Below, in pieces: positions 54,233 through 62,506 of a DNA stretch of 64,000 nt (position 1 is the stretch's first letter; every line of letters begins with the position of its first letter). The notes beneath the pieces are model-generated. The model was not told the DNA's origin, did not search any database, and saw only the letters and a program-made list of their open reading frames with translations. Location: assembly GCA_029260515.1 (NCBI GenBank), contig JAJDDC010000040.1, positions 372,001-436,000 on the forward strand. The letters run 5' to 3'. The translations under genes and the position numbers were made by a program. Origin of the DNA: Phycisphaerales bacterium (GTDB taxonomy: Bacteria > Planctomycetota > Phycisphaerae > Phycisphaerales > UBA1924).

Positions 54233-57200
54233 TCATAACTCCGGCGCGAAGCCTCGTCTCATGGTGTTCTCGCAGCTTGCTCTGGGTTCGACGAACTGGA
54301 GGAGGTATTCGCGGCCGCCGGCTTTGGAGCCGACGCCCGAGAGGCCGAAGCCGCCGAAGGGTTGGCGGCCGACGAGGGCGCCGGTGATGGAGCGGTTGAT
54401 GTAGAGGTTGCCGACGCGGAAGTCGAGCTTGGCGCGTTCGATGTGGGCGGGTTTGCGGGTGAAGACGCCGCCGGTGAGCTTGTAGGGGTGGTCGTTGGCG
54501 AGCTTGAGGGCGGTGTCGAAGTCGGGGGCGTGGGTGACGGCGAGGACGGGGCCGAAGATCTCTTGCTGGTAGATGGTGTGGGCGGGGGTGACGCCTGAGA
54601 AAATATGCGGGGGGACGTAGGGCTTGGCGACCTTGGCTTCGAGGTCATCTGGGACCTGCATCGCGAGTTCCAGCTTGCAGCCCTCGTCGATGGCGGTCTG
54701 GATGCGCTTGCGGATGTTGGTCGCGGCTTCGTCGTCGATGACGGGGCCGATGTCCGTGCCGGGGTTGGTGGGGTCGCCGATGATCAGCGAGTTGGTCGAG
54801 GCGACGAGGCGGCGGAGGAAGGTCTGCAGGGCTGGGCCGTCGGGGCCTTGGGGGTCCACGACGATGCAGCGGGAGCAGGCGGAGCATTTCTGGCCCTGGA
54901 AGCCGAAGGCGGAGGCGCGGACGCCGAGGACTGCTTCGTCGAGGTCGGCGGAGGAGTCGATGATGATGGCGTTCTTGCCGCCCATCTCGCAGATGACCTG
55001 CTTGACGTGGGGTTGGGGGTATGCGGAGGGGGGGTAGGAGATGGGAGCACGGCTGCCGCTTCCGCGGTCGGGCGTGGCGGCGTCATCGGGGGATGCGGGT
55101 GTGCGGGCGGCGGCCTGGATGATGTCGAGGCCGACGGCCTTGGAGCCGGTGAAGGCGATGAGGGCGACGCGGGGGTCGCGGACGAGTGCGGCGGCGGTGG
55201 TCTCGCCCGGGGCGGGGCAGAAGTGCAGGACGTCGTTGGGCGCCCCCACTTCGCGCATGCTCTGTGCGAGGATGTCGTACATCGCCCTGGCGATCGCGGG
55301 GGTTTGCTCGGCGGGTTTGACGACGACGGTGTTGCCGGTGACGAGGGCGGCGGAGGTCATGCCGGTGCAGATGGCGAGGGGGAAGTTCCAGGGGGAGATG
55401 ACGAGGGCGACGCCTCTCGGGGTGCGCCAGATCTCGTCGAGCTCGCCGATGAAGCGGCCCATGCGGGTGCGTTCGAAGAGGCGGGGCGCCTCGCGGGCGT
55501 AGAACTCGAGGAAGTCGATGGACTCGGTGACGTCGGCGTCGGCGTTGCGCCAGTCCTTGCCGTTCTCCTTGATGATGAGCGCGGAGAGGGGGTCGCGCTG
55601 CTCGCGCATCTTGGCCGCGGCGCGGACGAGGACCTCGGAGCGCTTGACGGGGTCGAATGCTCGCCAGGCGGGGAAGGCGGCGTGGGCCTTGGCGACCATC
55701 TCCAGGCCCTGCTCGGGCGTGCGGTCGTTGGCGATTGATGGGACGGTGGCCTTGGCGATGGCGGCGGCGAAGGCTGCGCGGCGGTCGGCGCGGGCGAAGT
55801 CGTGGACCGGCTCGGTGAAGAAGGGTTTTCCATCGCCGACGTTCGGGTGCGCGTACGAGAGCTGGTGGCGCTCGGGGGCGATCTCGGAGAGGTCCGGGGC
55901 GTGGGCGTAGAGCGCGGTGTCGGTCGTGGTGGCGATGTGCTCGGCGTGGCGTGGGCGGGGCGCGGGCGGGGCGAGCAAGAGTTCGGGTGATTCGTTGTCG
56001 AGGAAGCCGGCCTTGAGCCAGGATTCGTTGGAGGTGTTCTCGAGCAGGCGGCGGACGAGGTAGGCCATGCCCGGGATCATCTCGCCGACGGGGACGTACT
56101 CGCGGACGCGGAGGCCCATGTCGGAGGCGGCGGCCTTGAGCTGGTCTGCCATGCCGTGGAGCATCTGGAGCTCGATGGCGTCGGTCCCGAGGGCGCGGGA
56201 CTCGAGGGCGGCGAGGCAGTGGGCGATGGAGCGGACGTTGTGCGAGCCGAGGGCGAGCTTGAGCCCGGCGTCGGAGTTGGAGCGCGGGGTCGCGTCGAGG
56301 ATGACGTCGGTCATCTGCTCGAAGCAGAGGTCGGATTGCCACTTCTCGCCCCAGACGGGGCAGGGCCAGCCTTCTTGTTCGGCGTGGATGGTTTCGAAGT
56401 CCCAGTAGGCGCCCTTGACGAGTCTGACCGAGACGGTGCGGCCTGTGCGCTGCGACCACTGCGCGAGGCGCTTGGCGTCGGCGACGCCGGAGCGGAGGTA
56501 GGCCTGCATGGCGATGCCGGCGTCGAAGTCGAACTTCTCGCAGCAGCGCATGAAGCAGTCGAGGGTGAGGTCTTTGAGGGCGTGGTGCTCCATGTCGAAG
56601 TTGATGAAGACGTTGTTTGCGCGGGCTTTGATGAGGATGGGCTCGAGGCGTTTGATGGCGTCGTTGATGGCGCCGTCGGGGTCGATGGGGTCGAACTTGG
56701 CCGAGAGGCTGGAGAGCTTGATGGAGACGTTGACGCGGGGGATGGGGCCGAGGTGGTCGCGTTCGAGTCGTTGGCTGGGCTTCCAGGTGGAGGCCTCGCC
56801 GTGGAGGTTTTCGACGAGGTCGAGGTACTTGTCGCGGTAGGCGTCGGCCTCTTGGTCGGAGACGCAGGCCTCGCCGAGCAGGTCCACGGAGAATGCGATG
56901 CCGTCGTCCCAGAGCTTGCGGAGCTTGGGGAGCGCGTCGGCGGCGTCGGTGCCGGCGATGAAGTTGGAGGCCATGGACTTGATCTGCGACGAGATGGTTC
57001 TGGCGGCGAGTCCCTTGGCGATGGCGCCGGCCTTGAGGGCGAGGTCCATGCCCGGGGGCGCCTTGACGCCCGGCTGGGTGAGGTAGTCCACGAGGTGGTT
57101 GTGGACCATCTCGGGGGTGGTGAGGACGGGGAAGGCGTCCACGAAGCGGAAGAGCTGGACCTTGAAGTTGTGGTCCTTCATGGACCAGTCCATGAGCTTG

Positions 57201-57400
57201 TCGGAGTAGAAGCGGGCGGAGAGGAGGGAGGACTTGTGTGCGCGGGCACGGTCGAGGAGGTCGGCGCCGATCTCGAGGGTGCGTTGTTCGATGGCGCGTT
57301 GCGCGGGGGTGACGGGGATGAAGGCGCCGTTGGTTGGGGTGGCGTGGGGCACGCCCGGCGTGGTCGGCGCGGGTTTGTGCTTGCGTGTGAAGAGGGGCAT
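54233..57400 (-). CDS. putA: bifunctional proline dehydrogenase / P5C dehydrogenase
   Basis: 1055 residues from ATG 57400 (AAGGAA upstream). It oxidises proline to P5C (FAD) and P5C to glutamate (NAD). The PRODH barrel (about 60-470) shows INFDMEHHALKDLTLD, YLRSGVADAKRLAQW and VRLVKGAYWDFET. The aldehyde dehydrogenase domain (about 530-1030) has ISPWNFPLAICTGM, GNTVVVKPAEQTP, GSKAVGLDI, ICEMGGKNAIIIDSSADLDEAV, FGFQGQKCSACSR (catalytic Cys) and EIFGPVLAV. A Pro/Ser-rich insert of about 25 residues (TPASPDDAATPDRG ... PPSAYPQP) precedes the EMGGKN motif. No DNA-binding RHH domain at the N-terminus, so it is not an autorepressor. Confidence 0.93.
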   Translation of the reverse strand: MPLFTRKHKPAPTTPGVPHATPTNGAFIPVTPAQRAIEQRTLEIGADLLDRARAHKSSLLSARFYSDKLMDWSMKDHNFKVQLFRFVDAFPVLTTPEMVHNHLVDYLTQPGVKAPPGMDLALKAGAIAKGLAARTISSQIKSMASNFIAGTDAADALPKLRKLWDDGIAFSVDLLGEACVSDQEADAYRDKYLDLVENLHGEASTWKPSQRLERDHLGPIPRVNVSIKLSSLSAKFDPIDPDGAINDAIKRLEPILIKARANNVFINFDMEHHALKDLTLDCFMRCCEKFDFDAGIAMQAYLRSGVADAKRLAQWSQRTGRTVSVRLVKGAYWDFETIHAEQEGWPCPVWGEKWQSDLCFEQMTDVILDATPRSNSDAGLKLALGSHNVRSIAHCLAALESRALGTDAIELQMLHGMADQLKAAASDMGLRVREYVPVGEMIPGMAYLVRRLLENTSNESWLKAGFLDNESPELLLAPPAPRPRHAEHIATTTDTALYAHAPDLSEIAPERHQLSYAHPNVGDGKPFFTEPVHDFARADRRAAFAAAIAKATVPSIANDRTPEQGLEMVAKAHAAFPAWRAFDPVKRSEVLVRAAAKMREQRDPLSALIIKENGKDWRNADADVTESIDFLEFYAREAPRLFERTRMGRFIGELDEIWRTPRGVALVISPWNFPLAICTGMTSAALVTGNTVVVKPAEQTPAIARAMYDILAQSMREVGAPNDVLHFCPAPGETTAAALVRDPRVALIAFTGSKAVGLDIIQAAARTPASPDDAATPDRGSGSRAPISYPPSAYPQPHVKQVICEMGGKNAIIIDSSADLDEAVLGVRASAFGFQGQKCSACSRCIVVDPQGPDGPALQTFLRRLVASTNSLIIGDPTNPGTDIGPVIDDEAATNIRKRIQTAIDEGCKLELAMQVPDDLEAKVAKPYVPPHIFSGVTPAHTIYQQEIFGPVLAVTHAPDFDTALKLANDHPYKLTGGVFTRKPAHIERAKLDFRVGNLYINRSITGALVGRQPFGGFGLSGVGSKAGGREYLLQFVEPRASCENTMRRGFAPEL

Positions 57401-57545
57401 GCGGGGGCGTTCCTTGGGCTCTGTTGTGAGCGCGGGAGTATATGGGGAGGGTGTTCGTTGACCGGGGGTCGTGGGTGGGCTGGAAGCCAACCCCTCCGAG
57501 GGAGTGGGAAGGGCCCGGGGGGAGGGCGTCGGCTACTGTCTTGCT

Positions 57546-58499
57546 GTGGCGACGGCGGTGACCATCGGGAACTTTGACGGGGTGCACGCGGGGCACGCGG
57601 CGCTGGTGCGTCGGGCGCGGGAGCTGGTCGGCGATCGAGGGCGGGTGGTGGCGCTGGCGTTCGACCCGCACCCGGCGGGTGTGCTCCGGCCCGGGGGCGG
57701 GCCGGCTCGGCTGACGACGTACGCGCGGCGTGCGGAGCTGCTGGGGGCGCTGGGTGTTGACGAGGTCGTGCGGCTCGACCCGACGCGGGCGCTGCTGGGG
57801 ATGGGGGCGGACGAGTTCGTCGCGCGGGTGGTGCGCGATTGGGCGCCGGACGTGATCGTCGAGGGGCGGGATTTCTGCTTCGGGCGCGGGCGGTCGGGCG
57901 ACGTTGGGACGCTGCGGACGCTGGGCGGGGTGCACGGGTTCGTTGTCGAGGTTGTGGACCCGGTCCGTGTGGCGTTGACCGACCAGAGCGTGGTGGTGGC
58001 GTCGAGCTCGGTTGCGCGGTGGCTGCTCGAGTACGGGCGCGTGCGGGACATCGCGGTCGTGCTCGGGCGGTCGTACGAGCTGGCGGGCGAGGTTGTCCGC
58101 GGGGACCGGCTCGGGCGGACGATCGGGTTCCCGACTGCGAACATAGATTGCGAGACCACGCCGCCTTGCGACGGGGTGTACGCGGCGGTCGCGACGCTGC
58201 CCGACGGGCGGCGGGTTGACGCGGCGCTGAGCGTGGGCACGCGCGAAACGTTCGACGGCACGGACCGGCGGGTCGAGGCGTTCGTGATGGGCGTGGGAGA
58301 GGCGGACGAGGACGGGGCGCTGGCGGGGATGGCGGAGTACGGCTGGCGCTTGCGGCTGGAGCTGGTGGGGTGGGTGCGTGACCAGGCGCGGTTTGCGTCG
58401 GTGGACGCGCTGGTCGAGCAGATGGGGCGCGATTGCGCGCGGGCGGGCGAGATGCTGGCTGGGATAGGCGGCCGCATCGCGGTCTGGGAGGACGCGTGA
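57546..58499 (+). CDS. ribF: riboflavin kinase / FAD synthetase
   Basis: 317 residues from GTG 57546 (VATAVTIGNFDGVHAGH). FAD synthetase domain: TIGNFDGVHAGHAAL (nucleotidyltransferase HxGH-like), VALAFDPHPAGVL, VEGRDFCFGRGRSGDV and SSSVARWLLEYG. Riboflavin kinase domain: GEVVRGDRLGRTIGFPTANID, PCDGVYAAV, and VEAFVM. Makes FMN and FAD. GTGA overlap with the next gene. Confidence 0.92.
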   Translation: MATAVTIGNFDGVHAGHAALVRRARELVGDRGRVVALAFDPHPAGVLRPGGGPARLTTYARRAELLGALGVDEVVRLDPTRALLGMGADEFVARVVRDWAPDVIVEGRDFCFGRGRSGDVGTLRTLGGVHGFVVEVVDPVRVALTDQSVVVASSSVARWLLEYGRVRDIAVVLGRSYELAGEVVRGDRLGRTIGFPTANIDCETTPPCDGVYAAVATLPDGRRVDAALSVGTRETFDGTDRRVEAFVMGVGEADEDGALAGMAEYGWRLRLELVGWVRDQARFASVDALVEQMGRDCARAGEMLAGIGGRIAVWEDA

Positions 58500-59548
58500 G
58501 CGAGCAGGCCTGGGAGACGAACACGACGCTGGAGAAGATCGCGGCGTGGCTGGGCGAGAAGCGTTCGGTGGTGCTGCTGACGCACGCCAAGCCGGACGGG
58601 GACGCGATGGGCTCGACGCTGGGCCTGGCGCGGGCGATCAACCTGGCGCGGGGGACGAGCGGGGCGGCGGCGACGGCCGAGTGCTGGTACTGCGGGCCGA
58701 TGCCCTCGTGGTGGCACGTGCTGGCGCGGTCCACCAAGGTGCGGGAGGTGGAGCCGGGCGTGGCGCCCGCGTTCAACCTCGATCCGGAGGCGGTGGTGGT
58801 CTGCGACACGGGGAGCTGGGGGCAGCTCGACAGCTACGCGGAGTGGGTGCGGGCACGCACGGAGCGTGCGTGCGTGATCGACCACCATGCGCACGGGGAC
58901 GCGGACGTCGCGGGGATGCGGTTCATCGATACGTCGGCGGCCGCGGTCTGCCAGACGATGGCGGAGTTGTGCCGTCTGGTGCTCGGGCTCGGGTCGGTGG
59001 GCGGGCTTCCCCTGGAGGTCGCCGAGCCCCTGTACTTCGGGATCGCGACGGACACGGGGTGGTTCAGGCACGGGAACGTGAGCCCGGACGTGTTCCGGAC
59101 CGCGGCGGGGCTGCTCGAGGCCGGCGTGGACCACGAGCGGCTGTACAACGAGTCGGAGATGAACGACAGGCCGGCTCGCTTGCGGCTGCTCGGGCGGGCG
59201 CTGGCGTCGCTCGAATACCACAACAACGAGACGATCGCGTTGATGTCGTTGACGGTCAAGGACTTCGACGAGACCGGGTCGGCGCCCGGGGACTCGGGGG
59301 GATTCGTTGATGTGGCGCGGGGTGTGAAGAAGGTGCGGGTGTCGGCGATCCTGACGGAGGTGGAGGCGCACTCGGAGGACGGGCCCGTGACCAAGATCTC
59401 GCTGCGCAGCAAGGGCGGGGACGACGCGGTGGACGTGAACCTTGTCGCGCAGAAGCTGGGCGGGGGCGGACACGCGCGGGCGGCGGGGGCGCGGGTAAAG
59501 GGGTCGCTGGACGAGGTGAAGGCGAAACTGCTCGGGGCGCTGGCGTGA
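58496..59548 (+). CDS. nrnA: DHH-family phosphoesterase, NrnA-like
   Basis: 350 residues from GTG 58496, overlapping the ribF stop. DHH/DHHA1 protein: LTHAKPDGDAMGSTLGL (His-x4-Asp-x-Asp metal site), VVVCDTGSWGQL, VIDHHAHGD (the DHH motif) and LYFGIATDTGWF; C-terminal KLGGGGHARAAGARV is the DHHA1 substrate site. Expected to degrade nanoRNA and/or pAp. Coupled to ribF, a common arrangement near ribF/rbfA/truB loci. Confidence 0.9.
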   Translation: MSEQAWETNTTLEKIAAWLGEKRSVVLLTHAKPDGDAMGSTLGLARAINLARGTSGAAATAECWYCGPMPSWWHVLARSTKVREVEPGVAPAFNLDPEAVVVCDTGSWGQLDSYAEWVRARTERACVIDHHAHGDADVAGMRFIDTSAAAVCQTMAELCRLVLGLGSVGGLPLEVAEPLYFGIATDTGWFRHGNVSPDVFRTAAGLLEAGVDHERLYNESEMNDRPARLRLLGRALASLEYHNNETIALMSLTVKDFDETGSAPGDSGGFVDVARGVKKVRVSAILTEVEAHSEDGPVTKISLRSKGGDDAVDVNLVAQKLGGGGHARAAGARVKGSLDEVKAKLLGALA

Positions 59549-60423
59549 GCAAGAAGAAGGCGGGGCGCGGCGGGGCGGGGGCGGGCAAGTCCGAGATGCG
59601 GGAGCGGGTCGAGCGGGCGGCGCGGGAGGTCGCGCGCGACTCGGTCGGCGAGCCGCGGGGGGTCCGCCCGGGCAAGCGTCCGCCCCTGCGTGTGTTCACG
59701 AGCACGCTGTGGGAGTACCCGAGCCAGCACTACGACGCGAAGTCGTCGCGCGAGCAGGGGAGCAAGGACTACGTCGGGGCGACGCCGAGCTGGGTGATCT
59801 GGCAGCTGTTGCAGCGGTACACGCGCGAGGGGGACACGGTTGTCGATCCGATGTGCGGGTCGGGGACGACGCTGGACGTGTGCACGGATCTGGGGCGCAA
59901 GGGTGTCGGGTTCGATCTGGCGCCGGCGCGGGGGGAGATCGGGCGGGCGGATGCGCGGGAGCTGCCACTGGAGACGGGGTCGGCGGACTTTGTGTTTGTG
60001 GATCCGCCGTACTCGACGCACGTGGCGTACTCGGACGACCCGGCGTGCATCGGGAGGCTCGACGCGGGAGAGGCGGCGGGCGGCGACGAGGGCGGGATGA
60101 TGGGGGCGGCGTACTACGAGGCGATGGAGGAGGTCATCGCGGAGATCGACCGGGTGCTCAAGCCGCGGCGGTACATGGGGTTGTACGTGTCGGACTCGTT
60201 CCGCAAGGAGAAGGGCGTGAAGGGGGGCGTGTTCATGCCGATCGGGTTCGAGCTGTTCTCGATCATGCGGGACTATTTCAGGCCGGTGGACATCGTGGCG
60301 GTGGTGCGTCACAACCAGAAGCTGGGGCGGGGCAACTGGCACAAGGCGGCGGAGGAGGGGAACTTCTTTTTGCGGGGGTTCAACTACCTGTTCATCATGA
60401 AGAAGGAAGAGGCTCAACGCTGA
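59545..60423 (+). CDS. DNA methyltransferase-like protein
   Basis: 292 residues from GTG 59545 in overlap with nrnA. A Lys/Arg/Gly-rich N-terminus (about 50 residues), then TSTLWEYPSQHYD, SAM motif VVDPMCGSGTTLDVCTDLGRKGVGFDL, and catalytic FVFVDPPYSTHVAYSDD. The order SAM motif then DPPY fits the N6-adenine/N4-cytosine group, or an RNA guanine methyltransferase relative. No restriction enzyme gene adjoins it, so it is an orphan. Target unknown. Confidence 0.78.
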   Translation: MSKKKAGRGGAGAGKSEMRERVERAAREVARDSVGEPRGVRPGKRPPLRVFTSTLWEYPSQHYDAKSSREQGSKDYVGATPSWVIWQLLQRYTREGDTVVDPMCGSGTTLDVCTDLGRKGVGFDLAPARGEIGRADARELPLETGSADFVFVDPPYSTHVAYSDDPACIGRLDAGEAAGGDEGGMMGAAYYEAMEEVIAEIDRVLKPRRYMGLYVSDSFRKEKGVKGGVFMPIGFELFSIMRDYFRPVDIVAVVRHNQKLGRGNWHKAAEEGNFFLRGFNYLFIMKKEEAQR

Positions 60424-60475
60424 GGGACGCGGAGACAAGATTTTGTTGTTGCGTGACGCTGTCTGGCGACTCGAG

Positions 60476-62014
60476 TTAGTCGCGATCGTCGAGGACGGGG
60501 GCCAGGGCGTCGAGCAGGGGCTTGAGGTGCTTCTCGTAGCGTTTCCACTTGGCGCGTGAGGTGGTGTAGACGGGCATGCCGACCTGGTCGACGTGGAGGG
60601 TGCGCGCCGGGCGGTTGCGCTCGTGGAAGCTCAGGACGTCGTCGGACCAGTCGAGGTTGACGAAGTCGAGGAGGCGGCGCGAGGCGGACTCCTGGTCGGC
60701 GAGGATGTCCTCGTAGCTGACTTCGAGCATGTGGAAGGGGACGCCCGAGTCCGGGATCGCCAGCCGCCAGTGGTCCATGAGGCGGGCGTAGAGGCGGTAG
60801 AAGCTGGCGATCCAGCGGAGGTCGGTGGTCCAGGCGAAGCCGGTGAGGAAGTTGCGGAAGTAGCACGAGAGGCACGTGTCGCGTGGGTCGCGTGTGGTGT
60901 GGATGACGCGGGCGCCCGGGAAGAGGATGGGGATCAGGCCCAGGTAGATGAAGTTGTGCGGGCGTTTGTCGATGACGTGTTTGGCGTTCGGATCGATCGC
61001 GTTGAGGGCGGCGAGGTACTCGCCGGCGGCGGCGGCGGCGTCGCGCTCTGTAAACGTCTTGAGCGACTCGGCGAGGGGCTTGCCGCGCGGAAAGAGCCTC
61101 GCGTAGATCGTGGGCAACTCCATCAGCTCGCCCGCGGCGTGGACGTCCGGGTGGGCGTCGAGGATGTTCTCGACGAGGGTGGTGCCCGAGCGGGGCATGC
61201 CGATGACGAAGACGGGCTTGCGGGACGCGTCGCGCCCGCGGGGGAGCGAGCGGAGGCGCTCGCTCGTCCAGCACGCGATGATCTCGTCGGCGAGGCGGTC
61301 GTCGACCGAGGGGTCGTGCTGGACGGGGACGGCGGTGTTGGCGACGGTGAGCGCGTCGAAGGCCTCGTCGGTGCGCCCGAGTTTGTCGAGCAGCGTCGCG
61401 ATCTGGAAGAGCAGCTCCTGTCGGTGCGCGGGCGGGACGCGGGCGTCGCGGGCGTATCGCTGCAGGGTCTCGATGGCCTCTTGCTCGCGTCCGACGCGCG
61501 AGGCGCTGCCCGCGAGGGCGACGGCGAGGGCGGGGTGGTCTACGCCCCGCGAGCGGGCCGCGTCGAGGATTTCGACCGCGGCCTCGTGCTCGCCCTTGGA
61601 CTGGCTGATGGCGGCCTGGAGCGCGAGCGACTCGGCGTGGTTGGGGTTGATGGCGAGCGCCGAGCGGGCGGCCTGCTCGCACTCGTCGAGGCGCCCGGCG
61701 AGCTGGAGCGCCTGGGCGAGGTCGTACTTGACCTGCGGGTCGCGCGGCGCCAGGCGCGCGGCGCGGCGGAGGTGCTCGACACCCTGGTCAAAGAATGCCT
61801 CGCGGACCAGGCACGCGCCCATGAGGTGGTTGGCCTTGTGCTCGGCATGCTTGGAGGGCGGTTTGTCGATGACGGTCTGGAGGGCGCGCTTCGCCGCGCC
61901 GATTCGGCCCTGCTGGAAGAGGGTGAACGCCTGCTGGACCGCCTGCATCCCGGGCGGGGCGGCGGGGGCGAACGGGGCGCGTGGCGGGGTGTTTGGTCGG
62001 CGCGGGGGGGGCAT
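60476..62014 (-). CDS. TPR-containing sulfotransferase
   Basis: 512 residues. N-terminal 240 residues are tetratricopeptide-like (QAFTLFQQGRIGAAKRALQT, KYDLAQALQLAGRLDECEQA, and further repeats). The sulfotransferase domain has the 5'-PSB loop FVIGMPRSGTTLVENIL, GELMELP, and the 3'-PB region VIHTTRDPRDTCLSCYFRNF; PAPS is the donor by family. ATG 62014; ATG 61948 is possible. Last gene of the leftward operon. Acceptor unknown. Confidence 0.87.
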   Translation of the reverse strand: MPPPRRPNTPPRAPFAPAAPPGMQAVQQAFTLFQQGRIGAAKRALQTVIDKPPSKHAEHKANHLMGACLVREAFFDQGVEHLRRAARLAPRDPQVKYDLAQALQLAGRLDECEQAARSALAINPNHAESLALQAAISQSKGEHEAAVEILDAARSRGVDHPALAVALAGSASRVGREQEAIETLQRYARDARVPPAHRQELLFQIATLLDKLGRTDEAFDALTVANTAVPVQHDPSVDDRLADEIIACWTSERLRSLPRGRDASRKPVFVIGMPRSGTTLVENILDAHPDVHAAGELMELPTIYARLFPRGKPLAESLKTFTERDAAAAAGEYLAALNAIDPNAKHVIDKRPHNFIYLGLIPILFPGARVIHTTRDPRDTCLSCYFRNFLTGFAWTTDLRWIASFYRLYARLMDHWRLAIPDSGVPFHMLEVSYEDILADQESASRRLLDFVNLDWSDDVLSFHERNRPARTLHVDQVGMPVYTTSRAKWKRYEKHLKPLLDALAPVLDDRD

Positions 62015-62023
62015 GCGGGTGGG

Positions 62024-62506
62024 TCAGCCGAGGCCGGGGCCGGAGATGGTCGTGCCGCCGGGGTTGTCGTTGGTGTTGTCGCCGGGGTCGTCGGGGGGGA
62101 GGTCGTCGCGGAGTCTCTCGACGAGATCGATGAGGCGCTTGCGGTCCTCCTCATCGAGGAGGTGGGCGGCTTCGAGGAGCCTGGCCGGGGTGAGTTTTTT
62201 GCGGACCGACGAGCCGTCGGGCAGGCGTCGGATGGCGGTGCCCGGGGAGGCGCTGAGCATGTCGGGGGTCCGCTCGATGAGGTCGGCGGCCTTGCGGAGC
62301 ATGGCGGCGGCGGTCGCGGGGGCGACGCCGTGGTCGATGCGGATCTTGACGGGAACGAGGCTCGCGTCCGATCCGTCATGCCGCAGGACGGTGGCGTGGA
62401 TGACATGGCCGTCGGCGTCGGCGGTGGGCTCGTCCATCTTGTCGAATGTCTCGACATTGATGCCGGAGATGTAGATCGCGGTCTGCTTGTTGGTCGTCAT
62501 GTTCAT
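62024..62506 (-). CDS. unknown protein coupled to mnmA
   Basis: 160 residues from ATG 62506, overlapping the mnmA stop (ATGA). MTTNKQTAIYISGINVETF, then mixed sheet/helix (VIHATVLRHDGSDASLVPVKI), two helical blocks (ATAAAMLRKAADLIERT; PARLLEAAHLLDEEDRKRLI) and a Gly/Asn/Asp-rich tail. No family recognised. Operon position between mnmA and the sulfotransferase. Confidence 0.65.
   Translation of the reverse strand: MNMTTNKQTAIYISGINVETFDKMDEPTADADGHVIHATVLRHDGSDASLVPVKIRIDHGVAPATAAAMLRKAADLIERTPDMLSASPGTAIRRLPDGSSVRKKLTPARLLEAAHLLDEEDRKRLIDLVERLRDDLPPDDPGDNTNDNPGGTTISGPGLG

Noticed and set aside
59545..60423. Restriction-modification system
   Set aside because: Neighbours are nrnA and a convergent sulfotransferase; no endonuclease or specificity subunit lies within reach.
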